NCBI GenBank assembly: GCA_007693965.1
Contig: RECQ01000046.1
Coordinates: 1 to 64,000, forward strand
Length of the DNA stretch: 64,000 nucleotides
Source: Phycisphaeraceae bacterium
GTDB lineage: Bacteria; Planctomycetota; Phycisphaerae; Phycisphaerales; UBA1924
Reading direction: 5' to 3'
Positions 35,384 to 47,720 of this stretch are shown piece after piece (position 1 is the first letter of the stretch; each line of letters begins with the position of its first letter). Both the position numbers and the translations under genes were made by a program. The notes under the pieces were generated by a model. It did no database searches. It was not told the DNA's origin and saw only the letters and a list, made by a program, of their open reading frames with translations.

Positions 35384-37735
35384 TTATCTTTCTTCGATCC
35401 GCGTCGGCGCCACCGGATCCGGCGCGAGCGGAAATACCCAGCGCACCACCGTGCGCCCAGAACTCATCACCGGACGCCCGTCCACCCGCACCGGCACCGG
35501 CGACTCAGCGTCCACCAGGTGCCCCACGATGATCAGGCTCGGCTGCGTGAACCACATTCCAAGATCGTACCCATGTGCGGCACGGCGCTGCAGCATCGGC
35601 TTGGCGCCGCTGCGCGTCGATCGCCAGTCCGGAGGCGCCAGCATCGGGTGCCACGCCAGCATCGAGAACTTCGTGGGCGCGTGTCGCAGATCGCCTGTCT
35701 GTCCGGGCAGACCGAACTCGCTGCCGAACTGCTGCCCACGGCCCGCCAGCGTCGCGAAGAACTGGTCGCCGAGCGCCATGTCCGACTGGGCGCCGGACGC
35801 GGTGAGCTCGCCGAGATCGAGCGGGGTCTCCGGCTCCCACGGACGCGGCAGACTCCATGCCAGCGACTGGGCCAGCAGCGGCCCGCCCCGGCCCGTCGCC
35901 GTCAACGGCCGCTGGCGGCGCACAAGCACGATCTGCACATCCTCCAGTGACGCCGGCAGCCCGTGATCGAGCACGCCCGCCAGCCGGTCCTGCTCGTCAA
36001 TGCGCACGGAGTTGTTCGGATCCGGCGTCGGCATGCGCCACGGCGGACCACCCATCCAGTCGGCCTGAAACTGCTTCACCGTCGAGCGCGTCGGCGCTGT
36101 GATGGTCTCCGGCCGGCGCGAATCGATTGCATACTCGCGCGCATCCGGGAAAGCGCCCCCTTCCAGCCGCTGCGGCGGGGACCATGGCGTCAGCGCCTGG
36201 CGCCACAGCCCCATCCCCGGCTCCATCTCCCCGACGCTGATCTCCTGAGACCCGTATGTCGGCAACAGAACGCTGAACCAGGACCGGGCCCGGTCGACCG
36301 GCTGCCCGTACACATGATCAATGAACGTCAGATGGCGCACTTCGACCGTCGTCGGGCGCAGCGTGGTGGCGCCTCCCCATGCGATCAGCGTGAAGAGCCC
36401 GGCCATCGCCAGGAAGCCGACCCAGGCGTGCTGCTTCATGTTCCGCGCCTTGAGCACTGCGAATCCAAGCGGACCGGCCAGCAGCAGATACGCCGTGAAG
36501 ACCACCAGCGCCAGCAGCACCCCCGCACCGGCTCGCCCTGTCATGTTGATCTGGCCGGCGATGTCGTCATCAAGCCAGACGCGCGTGCGATTGGTGAAAT
36601 CGGCGGCGCCCTCGTTCTCAAGGTCGACCATTTCTGCAGAAGAAAGCGCATCAAAACGCTTGCCCAGCACACGGTGCCAGAACTGCTGCGGATGCACGCG
36701 GCCCGCAAGGCGCGAGCTTGTCAGATCGAAGCCGACCATGGTCACGGCGCCGAGGCCGACGATCCGGCGCATGACGACGTGTTCGCCTCCCGGACCACTC
36801 AGGATCGGCGTCGCCTCGCCGGGCTGGGCGCCCTCGTCGGCGATGAAGCTGTGCACCACGCCCGTGCGCGGCAGCGGCGCCGTTTCGCTGCGCGTCAGCA
36901 GGGCCCGGTAGGATTCGATGTCCGCCTGTTCACGGCGCTCGATGCGGGACGCCGGCGTCAGGTCGATGAGCGGGTTTCGCGGGTTGGTCCACGTCTGCCC
37001 GACAGGCGGCAGCACCACGACGAGATGGCCGCCGCGGTACACCCATTCGCGCAATGCTTCGGCGGCTTCGTCCGCCAGCTCGCTCGGTTCGCCTTCAGCC
37101 CAGACCAGCGTCTCGAAGGGCGCCAGACCCATCCATGCGTCCGGAAGATCAGACGGCGTGAGGTCGATGACCAGCTCGACGGACTCGTGCGCCGTGCCAG
37201 GGTAGTCCGAGCGGCGCGGCCCGCGCGAGCTGTAGTGCTCGAGCCCCATCCGCTGACGCCCGAGCACGCCGATCATCGCCGAGCCGGAGTCGATGACGCT
37301 GCGGGCATTGAAACGGGCCGCCCCGATCTGTCGTCCGACTTCGAGACCTCCCGGCGCCACATCATCACCCGGCGCCGCGTGGACAGTCACGGTGAGAATG
37401 TCGCCGGAGGAGAACGAGAAGGGAAACTGCGGATACAGCCACACCGGCAGCACACGGCCCGGATTGAGCACCACCGACCGCTGGTGGAATGCGGTGTCGC
37501 CATCGGCGTCGCGGAGCTGAAGCCGCACCACGGCGGCTCGAACCCGGTCGCTGCGATCCAGCAGCGTGAGCCGGACGCCGGTCCAGTCGCCGGGCCGGAT
37601 CACATCCCCCACCCCGAGCAGGTCAGCCCGGATCTCGACCTCGCTGCCGGCGCCCGCAGCCTGGGCTTCCTGCGCACGGGCGCCGGGCAGGGCGGTGAGC
37701 AGCGTGAGAAACAGGCAGAGGAGTCCCCGTGGCAT
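35384..37735 (-). CDS. Large exported membrane protein linked to the ABC ATPase
   Basis: This 783-residue protein has a signal peptide (MPRGLLCLFLTLLTALPGARA) and a long extracytoplasmic region with beta-rich sequence. A glutamine-amidotransferase-like segment around VYRGGHLVVVLPPVGQTW resembles GldG/DUF4350-type proteins. Two hydrophobic helices near residues 420-470 (GVLLALVVFTAYLLLAGPLGFAVL and VGFLAMAGLFTLIAW) are followed by another extracytoplasmic part. It lies immediately upstream of the ABC ATPase, which suggests a membrane component or accessory of that transporter. Recognition is by architecture, not by a clear family match. Confidence 0.72.
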   Translation of the reverse strand: MPRGLLCLFLTLLTALPGARAQEAQAAGAGSEVEIRADLLGVGDVIRPGDWTGVRLTLLDRSDRVRAAVVRLQLRDADGDTAFHQRSVVLNPGRVLPVWLYPQFPFSFSSGDILTVTVHAAPGDDVAPGGLEVGRQIGAARFNARSVIDSGSAMIGVLGRQRMGLEHYSSRGPRRSDYPGTAHESVELVIDLTPSDLPDAWMGLAPFETLVWAEGEPSELADEAAEALREWVYRGGHLVVVLPPVGQTWTNPRNPLIDLTPASRIERREQADIESYRALLTRSETAPLPRTGVVHSFIADEGAQPGEATPILSGPGGEHVVMRRIVGLGAVTMVGFDLTSSRLAGRVHPQQFWHRVLGKRFDALSSAEMVDLENEGAADFTNRTRVWLDDDIAGQINMTGRAGAGVLLALVVFTAYLLLAGPLGFAVLKARNMKQHAWVGFLAMAGLFTLIAWGGATTLRPTTVEVRHLTFIDHVYGQPVDRARSWFSVLLPTYGSQEISVGEMEPGMGLWRQALTPWSPPQRLEGGAFPDAREYAIDSRRPETITAPTRSTVKQFQADWMGGPPWRMPTPDPNNSVRIDEQDRLAGVLDHGLPASLEDVQIVLVRRQRPLTATGRGGPLLAQSLAWSLPRPWEPETPLDLGELTASGAQSDMALGDQFFATLAGRGQQFGSEFGLPGQTGDLRHAPTKFSMLAWHPMLAPPDWRSTRSGAKPMLQRRAAHGYDLGMWFTQPSLIIVGHLVDAESPVPVRVDGRPVMSSGRTVVRWVFPLAPDPVAPTRIEER

Positions 37736-37789
37736 GTCGAAGATTGTACGCCCCTCAAGGCCCCCCCATCTTCGCCCGATGTCCGGGGC

Positions 37790-38089
37790 ATGGTCCAGCT
37801 CCCCCTCCTCATCTGGCTGCTGGTGGCGATGATCGCCGCGATCGCGTGTCTCGGCGCCCTCTACGCGCTCGCCGCCCGCGTCCGCGACGAGATGGCGATC
37901 CGTGATGTCCGGGAACGGGCCCATGTCATCCGCGAGAACTACAAGCGGTACCTCGAATCGCTCCACGGAGGCGGCGACGACGTCGACATCATCGACACCG
38001 AGCCCGTCGGGGTGGACTTCATCGATGAACCCGCCACGGCCACTGAACCCGCCACCGCAATCGAGGAGCCCATGCGCGCCGCCGCCTGA
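37790..38089 (+). CDS. Small membrane protein with acidic tail
   Basis: This 99-residue protein has one N-terminal hydrophobic helix (PLLIWLLVAMIAAIACLGALYALA), then a charged helix (RDEMAIRDVRERAHVIRENYKRYLESL) and an acidic alanine/threonine-rich tail. It does not match a family I recognise. The ATG at 37790 follows TCCGGGGC. It is divergent from the ABC-linked gene (54 bp apart) and converges with the M20 peptidase gene, whose stop is 20 bp away. Confidence 0.6.
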   Translation: MVQLPLLIWLLVAMIAAIACLGALYALAARVRDEMAIRDVRERAHVIRENYKRYLESLHGGGDDVDIIDTEPVGVDFIDEPATATEPATAIEEPMRAAA

Positions 38090-38108
38090 AGGCCGATCGC
38101 GCCCCGGC

Positions 38109-39533
38109 TCACATGCGCATGAATTCATCGATCAGCCGCGCGTGGGCCCGCGCCCCGAGCCGCCACGATGTGAGCTCGAATTTCTCGTTGGGCGAATGAA
38201 CGCGGTCATCCTCCAAACCGAAGCCCATCAGGATCGTGTCGAGACCGATGATCTGCTTGAAGAGCCCGACCACCGGGATCGAACCACCGCTGCGGATGAT
38301 CGCGGGCTTCACGTTCGAAGCCTTCTCCAGCGCCCGCAATGCGGCCTGGAGGTGCGGTGAGTCGGTCGAGACCGTGGCGGGCGGGCCGCCACCGTGATCG
38401 TGGAACTCCCAACGGCATCCGGGAGGCGTGCGCTCCTCCAGCCAATCTTGGAACTGGCGCATGATCTTCGCGTGATTCTGCTCATCGACGAGACGGAAGC
38501 TCACCTTGGCGCCGGCGTGGGCGGGAATGACAGTCTTGGCGCCGGCGCCCTGGTAGCCGCCGAAAATCCCGTTGATGTCGCACGTCGGCCGGGCCCATTC
38601 GCGTTCAACTGAAGTGAAGCCTTCTTCGCCGACGTTCGCGTCCGGCTCCAGTCCGATCTTCGCCAGCGATTTCTTCGCATCCAGCGGCAGGGCGCGCCAC
38701 TGCTCGCGCAGCGACGGCTCAATCTCATGAACGCCGTCATAGAAACCGGGAATCGTCACGCGGCGCTTCTCGTCCCAGAGTTGCGCCAGCACTTTCGTCA
38801 ATTCGTTGATCGGGTTGGGGCAGCGCCCGCCCCACAGGCCGGAGTGCAGATCCTGGTTGGCGGCGTGCAGCACGACCTCGGTGTAGACCAGGCCGCGCAT
38901 GCCGGAGGTGATCGCAGGCGTCTCGCGGTTGAGCATGCCCGTGTCGCTGACGAGGCAGACATCCGTCTTCGAGAGCTCCTCGGAGTGATCGCGCACGAAC
39001 TTTTCGAGGTTCACGCTGCCGGACTCTTCCTCGCCCTCGATGAGAATCGTGAATCGCACCGGGATTTCACCCGCCGCGTTCTTCCACGCGCGAAGAGCCT
39101 CCAGGAACGTATGCACCTGTCCCTTGTCGTCCACCGCGCCGCGGGCAACGATGCGCTCGCCGGGGCCGTTGGGGTCGGCGGGCTTGATGACCGGCTGGAA
39201 TGGCGGGCTCTCCCACAGGTCCAGCGGATCGGCGGGCTGCACGTCGTAGTGGCCGTAGAAAAGAACGTGCGGCCCGGTGTACTCCGGCGATCCGGGATGC
39301 TGCGCCCACACGATCGGGTTGCCGGGCCGACCGGGCTCGCCCGTCTCGCGAAGCTCCGCCGCGATGCCGACCTCGCGAAGCTGGGTCACGGCCCACTCCG
39401 CAGCGCGGCGCGTGTCCGCGGTGTAGGCGGGGTCGGTGCCCACGCTGGGAATGCTGAGCCACTCGATCAGACGCTCCAGAGCCGCCTTCTCACCGGATTC
39501 CAGCTTCGCAATCACCTGTTCAACTGACATCAT
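38109..39533 (-). CDS. M20 family dipeptidase
   Basis: This 474-residue metallopeptidase of the M20/CNDP-like type cleaves dipeptides. Metal ligands are in YGHYDVQP, GAVDDKGQV, EGEEESGS and VSDTGML, with the later His in the VHSPNEKF block. A lid domain sits in the middle (ITSGMRGLVYTEVVLH). The start at 39533 gives MMSVEQVIAK and has AGGAG upstream; the GTG two codons upstream is in frame. No signal peptide is seen, so it is probably cytoplasmic. Confidence 0.93.
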   Translation of the reverse strand: MMSVEQVIAKLESGEKAALERLIEWLSIPSVGTDPAYTADTRRAAEWAVTQLREVGIAAELRETGEPGRPGNPIVWAQHPGSPEYTGPHVLFYGHYDVQPADPLDLWESPPFQPVIKPADPNGPGERIVARGAVDDKGQVHTFLEALRAWKNAAGEIPVRFTILIEGEEESGSVNLEKFVRDHSEELSKTDVCLVSDTGMLNRETPAITSGMRGLVYTEVVLHAANQDLHSGLWGGRCPNPINELTKVLAQLWDEKRRVTIPGFYDGVHEIEPSLREQWRALPLDAKKSLAKIGLEPDANVGEEGFTSVEREWARPTCDINGIFGGYQGAGAKTVIPAHAGAKVSFRLVDEQNHAKIMRQFQDWLEERTPPGCRWEFHDHGGGPPATVSTDSPHLQAALRALEKASNVKPAIIRSGGSIPVVGLFKQIIGLDTILMGFGLEDDRVHSPNEKFELTSWRLGARAHARLIDEFMRM

Positions 39534-39635
39534 GGTCACTCCTCGCTCCGCGTTGCGCGGACGAAGAGTTTACGCGATCCTTGGTCGGAACGACGGAGAT
39601 GCTGAGATCAGCGGCTTCAGGCGCCAGATTCGGGT

Positions 39636-40019
39636 TCAGACGAGAAGGAGCAGCGTGATCGCCGTCAGGGCGGCGGCGAGGACCATCGCGGACGTCAGGG
39701 CGCCGGCGAGCATCGCCATGTGCAGGAATCGCTCGCGCCGTCGCCGCGACTCCGCGTGCGGGTCGCTGGTTGTGAGCATCAGCGTCGAGAGACGCTCGAA
39801 AGTCGAGTACCGCCCGGTCGGAGCTGTGCTGAAACCTTCCATCTCTGCGTACGATCTCGCCGGCCGGGCGTACAGATCGGCGCCGCAGGAAGGACACTCA
39901 TAGACATGAACGCCCTGCTCACCCTGAAGCCGCGAGTCGGCGCGACCGCACGAGAGGCACATCCTCTTGTGAAGTCGATCCGGCGCCAGGCGACTGGTGC
40001 TGGGCATGGGTGGCATCAT
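39636..40019 (-). CDS. Small zinc-ribbon membrane protein
   Basis: This 127-residue protein has a C4 zinc ribbon near the N-terminus (CLSCGRADSRLQ, then CPSCGADL) and a single hydrophobic helix at the C-terminus (ALTSAMVLAAALTAITLLLLV). A tyrosine/serine-rich segment lies between. It resembles a membrane-tethered zinc-binding module, with the order of ribbon and helix reversed compared with the trio at 22322-23804. The start MMPPMPSTSR at 40019 is preferred; the upstream frame runs into the divergent gene. Confidence 0.65.
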   Translation of the reverse strand: MMPPMPSTSRLAPDRLHKRMCLSCGRADSRLQGEQGVHVYECPSCGADLYARPARSYAEMEGFSTAPTGRYSTFERLSTLMLTTSDPHAESRRRRERFLHMAMLAGALTSAMVLAAALTAITLLLLV

Positions 40020-40087
40020 ACCAACCGTCCCGCTGATTCCTCCATCCCAATTGAGTGAAAATCTCCGCCAGCGCAGAGCCCCCACGG

Positions 40088-40708
40088 ATGAACGCAAACG
40101 AAATCATATTATGGGCCGATCACCTTGAGCGACTCGCCGCCCAGGCCGCGACGGACCGGCTCGACCGAGCTCCGGCGCCGCGGGGCTTCTTGGCGTGGCG
40201 GGGCGTCATTGAGAATGACGACTCCGCGCAGCGCTCCGGCGCCGAGCCCCGGCTCGATGAACTGCTGTGGTCCGCCGTCTGCCGACCGGAAGAGCTCGGG
40301 GCGAGCCTGGATCAGGCGCTCCCCGAACGCAGCGACCCCGGGCCGCTCTTTCCACAAAGCGCCAGCGCCGCCATCGAGGTGTGGACCGAGCGCGATCTCT
40401 GCGGCCTGCACGCGCTGGAGCGTCTGGCCCGCCAGCGCCGCCGCGATGACTGGTCGCGCCTGGTGCAGAATGTCGCCCGCTGGCACCTCGAACACACCCA
40501 GCCCGACAACGCCACCAACCGGCCGTGGGCCCTGCACGTCTTCCTGTTGTTGTCGCATGAGTCCGACCCGCCCGACCCCGAGCCGCGCCTCTACGCCGAA
40601 ACACTGCTGCACAACTGCATGGTGATGCAAGGCAGGCCCGATCCGCTCGGCGCCCTCATCCTGATCGACGCGGCCGCAACGCTCCGCGAGGCGATCGGCG
40701 CACGATGA
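40088..40708 (+). CDS. Conserved-looking protein of unknown function
   Basis: This 206-residue soluble protein is rich in Leu, Ala, Arg and Glu and probably mostly helical. No signal peptide or membrane helix is visible. Short blocks such as PWALHVFLLLSHESD and RLYAETLLHNCMVMQGRPDPLGALILIDAA suggest a repeat-like alpha structure, but I do not recognise a family. The ATG at 40088 begins MNANEIILWADH. It lies between two divergent/convergent neighbours (a zinc-ribbon gene and tatA) with no operon partner. Confidence 0.65.
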   Translation: MNANEIILWADHLERLAAQAATDRLDRAPAPRGFLAWRGVIENDDSAQRSGAEPRLDELLWSAVCRPEELGASLDQALPERSDPGPLFPQSASAAIEVWTERDLCGLHALERLARQRRRDDWSRLVQNVARWHLEHTQPDNATNRPWALHVFLLLSHESDPPDPEPRLYAETLLHNCMVMQGRPDPLGALILIDAAATLREAIGAR

Positions 40709-40761
40709 GCGCGTTCAAGCCCTGAAATTTTCGATGAATTGAGAGAGACCCTCGCCCCGGA

Positions 40762-41091
40762 TCAGCCCGACGCGGGCCGCGGCTGCTCGGACGAAGACTG
40801 CGGCGCCGGCTCGGCCTCGCCGTGGCTGACGCGACGCTCGTTCTCCGACCATTGCTCCGGCTCACGCAGCGAAGGCTTGGCGCCGGACGAAGCGCCCTCG
40901 ACCTGCTTCTTGTCGTCGCCGGCCGTTTCCACCTCGTCCTGGATGTCCTTGAGGCCCTTCTTGAACTCAACGATGCCCTTGCCCAGGCTGCGGCCCACCT
41001 CGGGCAGACGACGACCGAAGAGGAGCAGACCGATGGCGCCGATGATCAGCCATTCCCAGCCGCCGGGCATTCCGAACGCGAGCGTGGACAT
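40762..41091 (-). CDS. tatA: Sec-independent translocase protein TatA
   Basis: This 109-residue protein has the TatA/B plan: a short N-terminal membrane helix (WLIIGAIGLLLF), the hinge FGRRLPEVGRSLGKG, and an amphipathic helix (IVEFKKGLKDIQDEV), then a charged Ser/Glu/Pro-rich tail. TatA forms the pore of the twin-arginine route for folded proteins. The FGxxxLPEVGRSLG hinge favours TatA over TatB. tatC is not in the window, so this copy is stand-alone. Confidence 0.93.
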   Translation of the reverse strand: MSTLAFGMPGGWEWLIIGAIGLLLFGRRLPEVGRSLGKGIVEFKKGLKDIQDEVETAGDDKKQVEGASSGAKPSLREPEQWSENERRVSHGEAEPAPQSSSEQPRPASG

Positions 41092-41247
41092 ACGGTCTCC
41101 ATCCTGAAAAGGGCGTGAAATCCGCCGGAGTCAACCTATTCAACCCGCCCCGGGGGACGGAGTCAAACAGGCGTCGCCGGAAGTCCGAATTCGGTATTCA
41201 GCCCACGCAACCGCCAAAAGTACGCGGCTGCACACCAGATCCCCACC

Positions 41248-41387
41248 ACTCAGCACCCAGAACTCAGAACTCGGCACTCAGAACTCGGCACTCAGAACTC
41301 AGGTCTCAGAACTCAGAACTCGCGACTCAGCACCCAGAACTCGGTACTCGGTACTCGGAACTCGGTACTCGGAACTCAGTGCTCCCC
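41248..41387. repeat. Heptamer tandem array (ACTCAGA/ACTCGGN, about 20 units)
   Basis: About twenty 7-base units follow each other with no change of phase, drawn from ACTCAGA, ACTCGGC, ACTCGGT, ACTCGGA, ACCCAGA and ACTCAGC. The array fills most of the gap between tatA and folD and ends two bases from the folD stop. It is degenerate but the register is kept, so it looks maintained by slippage or selection. Confidence 0.92.
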
Positions 41388-41389
41388 GC

Positions 41390-44607
<3,218 letters not shown>

Positions 44608-44644
44608 ACCCCGGCTCCCTATCCAGCCGATAGACGCAACAGCA

Positions 44645-45154
44645 ATGCAGAACATCGAGTTCAAATGCGAGCTGCGCGATCGTGAACTGGCCGACGCCGT
44701 CTGCCGTCGCCTCGGCGCCGTCCATGTGGCCACGCTGGAGCAGACCGACACCTATTTCCGCATCCCCGACGGGCGCCTGAAGCGGCGCGAGTGCGTCGGC
44801 GAGCCGACGGAATGGATCTTCTACAGCCGCGAGGACATGTCGCGCCCGCGCGTCAGCCGCTTCACCCTCTACAGCGACGACGAAGCCCGCGAACGCTTCG
44901 GCGAGCGCCCGCTGCCGGTGTGGGTCGTGGTGAGCAAGACGCGCGACCTGTGGCTCAAGGGCGCCGTGCGCATCCACCTCGACCGCGTCGACGGCCTCGG
45001 CGAGTTCTTCGAGCTCGAAGCGATGGTGAGCAAGAAGCACAACGCCGGGCGCTGCCAGAAGTCCATCGATGAATTGCGCGCCGCCTTCGGCCCCGCGCTC
45101 GGCGAGCCCATCTCGCGCAGCTACAGCGATCTCATCGCCGCTGAATCCGTGTAA
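44645..45154 (+). CDS. CYTH-domain protein (class IV adenylate cyclase/thiamine-triphosphatase-like)
   Basis: This 169-residue protein carries the CYTH tunnel fold. The N-terminal signature NIEFKCELRD matches the ExExK pattern; downstream are TDTYFRIPDGRLKRRE, WVVVSKTR and VDGLGEFFELEAMV. CYTH enzymes act on triphosphates with divalent metals; which one cannot be told from sequence. It follows ligA by 37 bp on the same strand but no joint function is evident. Confidence 0.9.
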   Translation: MQNIEFKCELRDRELADAVCRRLGAVHVATLEQTDTYFRIPDGRLKRRECVGEPTEWIFYSREDMSRPRVSRFTLYSDDEARERFGERPLPVWVVVSKTRDLWLKGAVRIHLDRVDGLGEFFELEAMVSKKHNAGRCQKSIDELRAAFGPALGEPISRSYSDLIAAESV

Positions 45155-45194
45155 CTGTTCCGGCATTGCGCTGCAGCCCGCGCACAATCATCGC

Positions 45195-46454
45195 TCACGG
45201 CGCCACGACCACTCCATGCGGGCTCCTGCCTGTCGTGATATTGACGCCCGTATACACCAGCCGTTCGCGATCGATTCGCCACATCTGCACTTCGCTGTTG
45301 CCCAGGTCTGTCACGAAGAGCGTGCGCCCCGCCGGGTCGAACGCCAGCGCAGAGGCCAGCGAACCGGCCCGTTTTTCATCGAGCCCCGTCAGCCCGCCGC
45401 GGGCCCGGTCGAATCCGAGCAGCGTGAGCCGCCCACCTTCGCGCTCGGCGCCGGGGCGTCCCACATCGTCGGCGCGACGCGAGGCGATGACCAGACGCCG
45501 TCCGTCCGGGCTGATCGCGATCGCATCCGGCGCCAGTGGCAGCGTCATGCGATCGGCGCGGTCGTGGCCCAGATCGCCACCGAGATCGATCGTGTCCGAC
45601 ACGCGAATCACCGTGATCGATCCGCCCCCCTGATAGACGCGAACGCCTTCATCTGCATCACTCCAGCGCCTGTCGGCGGTGATGAAGAAGCGCCCGTCAG
45701 GCGACCACATACCCTGAACCGGACGCCGCCCGGTCGGCGTAGCGCGGCCCCAGGGGCGGACCGTGTAGGCGCCGCTGCGTTCCTGAAACTCGAGGAAAGC
45801 CGCCTGGTTGCGCCCCGGCAGCGTCAGCCCGATGAAATAGCCTCCCGGATGCCATGCGATGGACGAGGGCGCCGCATCATCCCCCAGCGACCACCCGAGG
45901 GGCCACGACTCCAGCACGCGCACGCCTTCGGCTGAAACCTCTAGCAGCCGCAGCGATGCATCCTCGGCGCTCAACGCCGCGGCGAGCCGCCCCTCGGGGT
46001 GAAACGCCACGCTCACCGGAGTTCCTCCCACCTCCACCGCGCCCACAATGCGGGCGGCGGGACCCTGCAGATCGACCAGCGTCACACCTTCGTCGCCGGC
46101 GACCAACGCGAAGCGTCCATTCGGCGACAGCGCCACCGCGCCCTGGGCCCGCAGCGCCGAGTTGGAGACCGTGACCTGCTGGTAATTCACCAGGGCAGCT
46201 TCGTCCGCCGGATCGGGCAGCGGCAGATCGAAGATCGTGAGGCCGCCGACGTCGTGGCGCTCGACTTCGCCCCCCGACAGACCCACGAACGCCTCGGGCG
46301 ATGTCGTCGGGTCTTCGAGCGTAATGAGCAGACGGCCCTGTTGGGGGGTTGTGCTCGGCGCAGCGCATCCGGACAACGCCGCGGCGGCGAAGCAGAGCAG
46401 CGGACCGAGCGCGAGGCGCGACTGTCCCCGGGTTGTGTTGTGCTTGCGTGTCAT
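45195..46454 (-). CDS. Beta-propeller lipoprotein
   Basis: This 419-residue protein has a lipobox signal (FAAAALSGC) and then repeated beta-propeller strands with ALSPNGRFALV, AFHPEGRLAAAL, AISPDGRRLVIAS and AFDPAGRTLFVTDL motifs. This is the pattern of seven-bladed lactonase/YncE-like propellers. No lactonase metal ligands were picked out, so a protein-binding or surface role is equally likely. The start MTRKHN at 46454 is chosen for the signal peptide. Confidence 0.82.
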   Translation of the reverse strand: MTRKHNTTRGQSRLALGPLLCFAAAALSGCAAPSTTPQQGRLLITLEDPTTSPEAFVGLSGGEVERHDVGGLTIFDLPLPDPADEAALVNYQQVTVSNSALRAQGAVALSPNGRFALVAGDEGVTLVDLQGPAARIVGAVEVGGTPVSVAFHPEGRLAAALSAEDASLRLLEVSAEGVRVLESWPLGWSLGDDAAPSSIAWHPGGYFIGLTLPGRNQAAFLEFQERSGAYTVRPWGRATPTGRRPVQGMWSPDGRFFITADRRWSDADEGVRVYQGGGSITVIRVSDTIDLGGDLGHDRADRMTLPLAPDAIAISPDGRRLVIASRRADDVGRPGAEREGGRLTLLGFDRARGGLTGLDEKRAGSLASALAFDPAGRTLFVTDLGNSEVQMWRIDRERLVYTGVNITTGRSPHGVVVAP

Positions 46455-46505
46455 GGCGCCATCGTACCGCACTCGCGCCGGAGCGCGTTGACGACCGGCG
46501 CCCGA

Positions 46506-47720
46506 TCAGGGCCGGGACACGATGGCGTCCAGATCCAGTGCGGCGCCGCCCATCTCCACCGGCCCGGCGCCGGGACGATGGCGCCGGAGCAGCTCGACCA
46601 GCTCCGCCATGTCGGCGGGCGCCGGCGCGGTGAATGTCATGCGCTCGCCTGAGATCGGATGGGTGAAGCGAATCAGCGCGGCATGCAGCGCCTGGCGCGC
46701 CATGAGCGACTGCTCTCCGGCCGGCGCTTTCTCCCCGGTGATGGCCGAGCGCTCCAGCCGACGCCCGCCATACATTTCATCGCCGACGATGGACCAGCCC
46801 AGGTGGCTCAGGTGGACACGGATCTGGTGGGTGCGCCCGGTCTTGAGGTCCAGCTCCAGCAAGGCGTAGCCGTCGTACTGCTCGCGGACGCGGTAGATCG
46901 TCACCGAGGGCTTGCCCAGCTCGTCGTGGCGAACGACGTACTTCTCGCGCATCCCTTTGGCCGTACTGGGGTGCGGCCCGAGGGGCAGCTCGATCACATC
47001 CGCCTGCGGCTCGACGACGCCGTGCACAACCGCGACATACCGCTTGTCCACCGTGCGATGCTCGAACTGGCGCCCGAGCTTCCAGTGGGCCTCATCGCTC
47101 TTGGCGAAGACGATCACGCCGCTGGTGTGCCGATCGAGTCGGTGGACCACACCGGGACGGGCGAACTCGGTCCCCACGGTTGAAAGGGCGCCGCCGGTGG
47201 CGGAAGCGTTCTGAAAGTGCCACGCCAGCGCGTTGATCATCGTCCCGGAGAGATGGCTGCGGGCCGGATGCACGATGATGTCCGGCTGCTTGTTGAGCAC
47301 GATCAGGTGCTCGTCTTCAAAGAGGATTTCAAGCGGGATCCGCTCGGGCTGGATTTCCGTGGGAGGCGGAGGCGGCACCACCACCTCGATCACATCACCA
47401 AGCCGCAGCGTGGTGGACGGCTTGGGCGTGCGCCCGTTCACCGTGACGCCCTCGTGCTCGATGAGCTTCTGGAGCTGTGTGCGGCTCATGAAGGAGATGC
47501 GGTCGCCGAGATATTTGTCGAGCCGCTTGCGCAGATCGCGCGAGAGGACGAAGCGCACCCGGCGCAGGCCGTCATCATCGCCGGACGCATCCTCGACGTC
47601 CGCCGCGGCGCGAATGGCGTCCGCATCCACCCTGCCGCCCGGGAGGATGAGATCGCGGCCCGGCGGCCGCTGATCGGGACCTGGTTGTTCGGAGGCAGAG
47701 GCGCCCTCTGTCGCGGTCAT
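46506..47720 (-). CDS. rluD: Large-subunit pseudouridine synthase, RluD type
   Basis: This 404-residue enzyme has an S4 RNA-binding domain (RLDKYLGDRISFMSRTQLQKLIEHEGVTVNG) and a RluA-family catalytic domain with the catalytic Asp in VVHRLDRHTSGV, plus the C-terminal KTGRTHQIRVHLSHLG. RluD makes pseudouridines in helix 69 of 23S rRNA. A low-complexity acidic N-terminus of about 55 residues precedes S4. The stop of the upstream gene overlaps the ATG (ATGA), so the two are translationally coupled. Confidence 0.93.
   Translation of the reverse strand: MTATEGASASEQPGPDQRPPGRDLILPGGRVDADAIRAAADVEDASGDDDGLRRVRFVLSRDLRKRLDKYLGDRISFMSRTQLQKLIEHEGVTVNGRTPKPSTTLRLGDVIEVVVPPPPPTEIQPERIPLEILFEDEHLIVLNKQPDIIVHPARSHLSGTMINALAWHFQNASATGGALSTVGTEFARPGVVHRLDRHTSGVIVFAKSDEAHWKLGRQFEHRTVDKRYVAVVHGVVEPQADVIELPLGPHPSTAKGMREKYVVRHDELGKPSVTIYRVREQYDGYALLELDLKTGRTHQIRVHLSHLGWSIVGDEMYGGRRLERSAITGEKAPAGEQSLMARQALHAALIRFTHPISGERMTFTAPAPADMAELVELLRRHRPGAGPVEMGGAALDLDAIVSRP

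Noticed and set aside
35963-37789. Long plus-strand frame upstream of the small membrane protein
   Set aside because: It is antisense to the large exported protein; only the part from 37790 has a hydrophobic segment and a suitable start.
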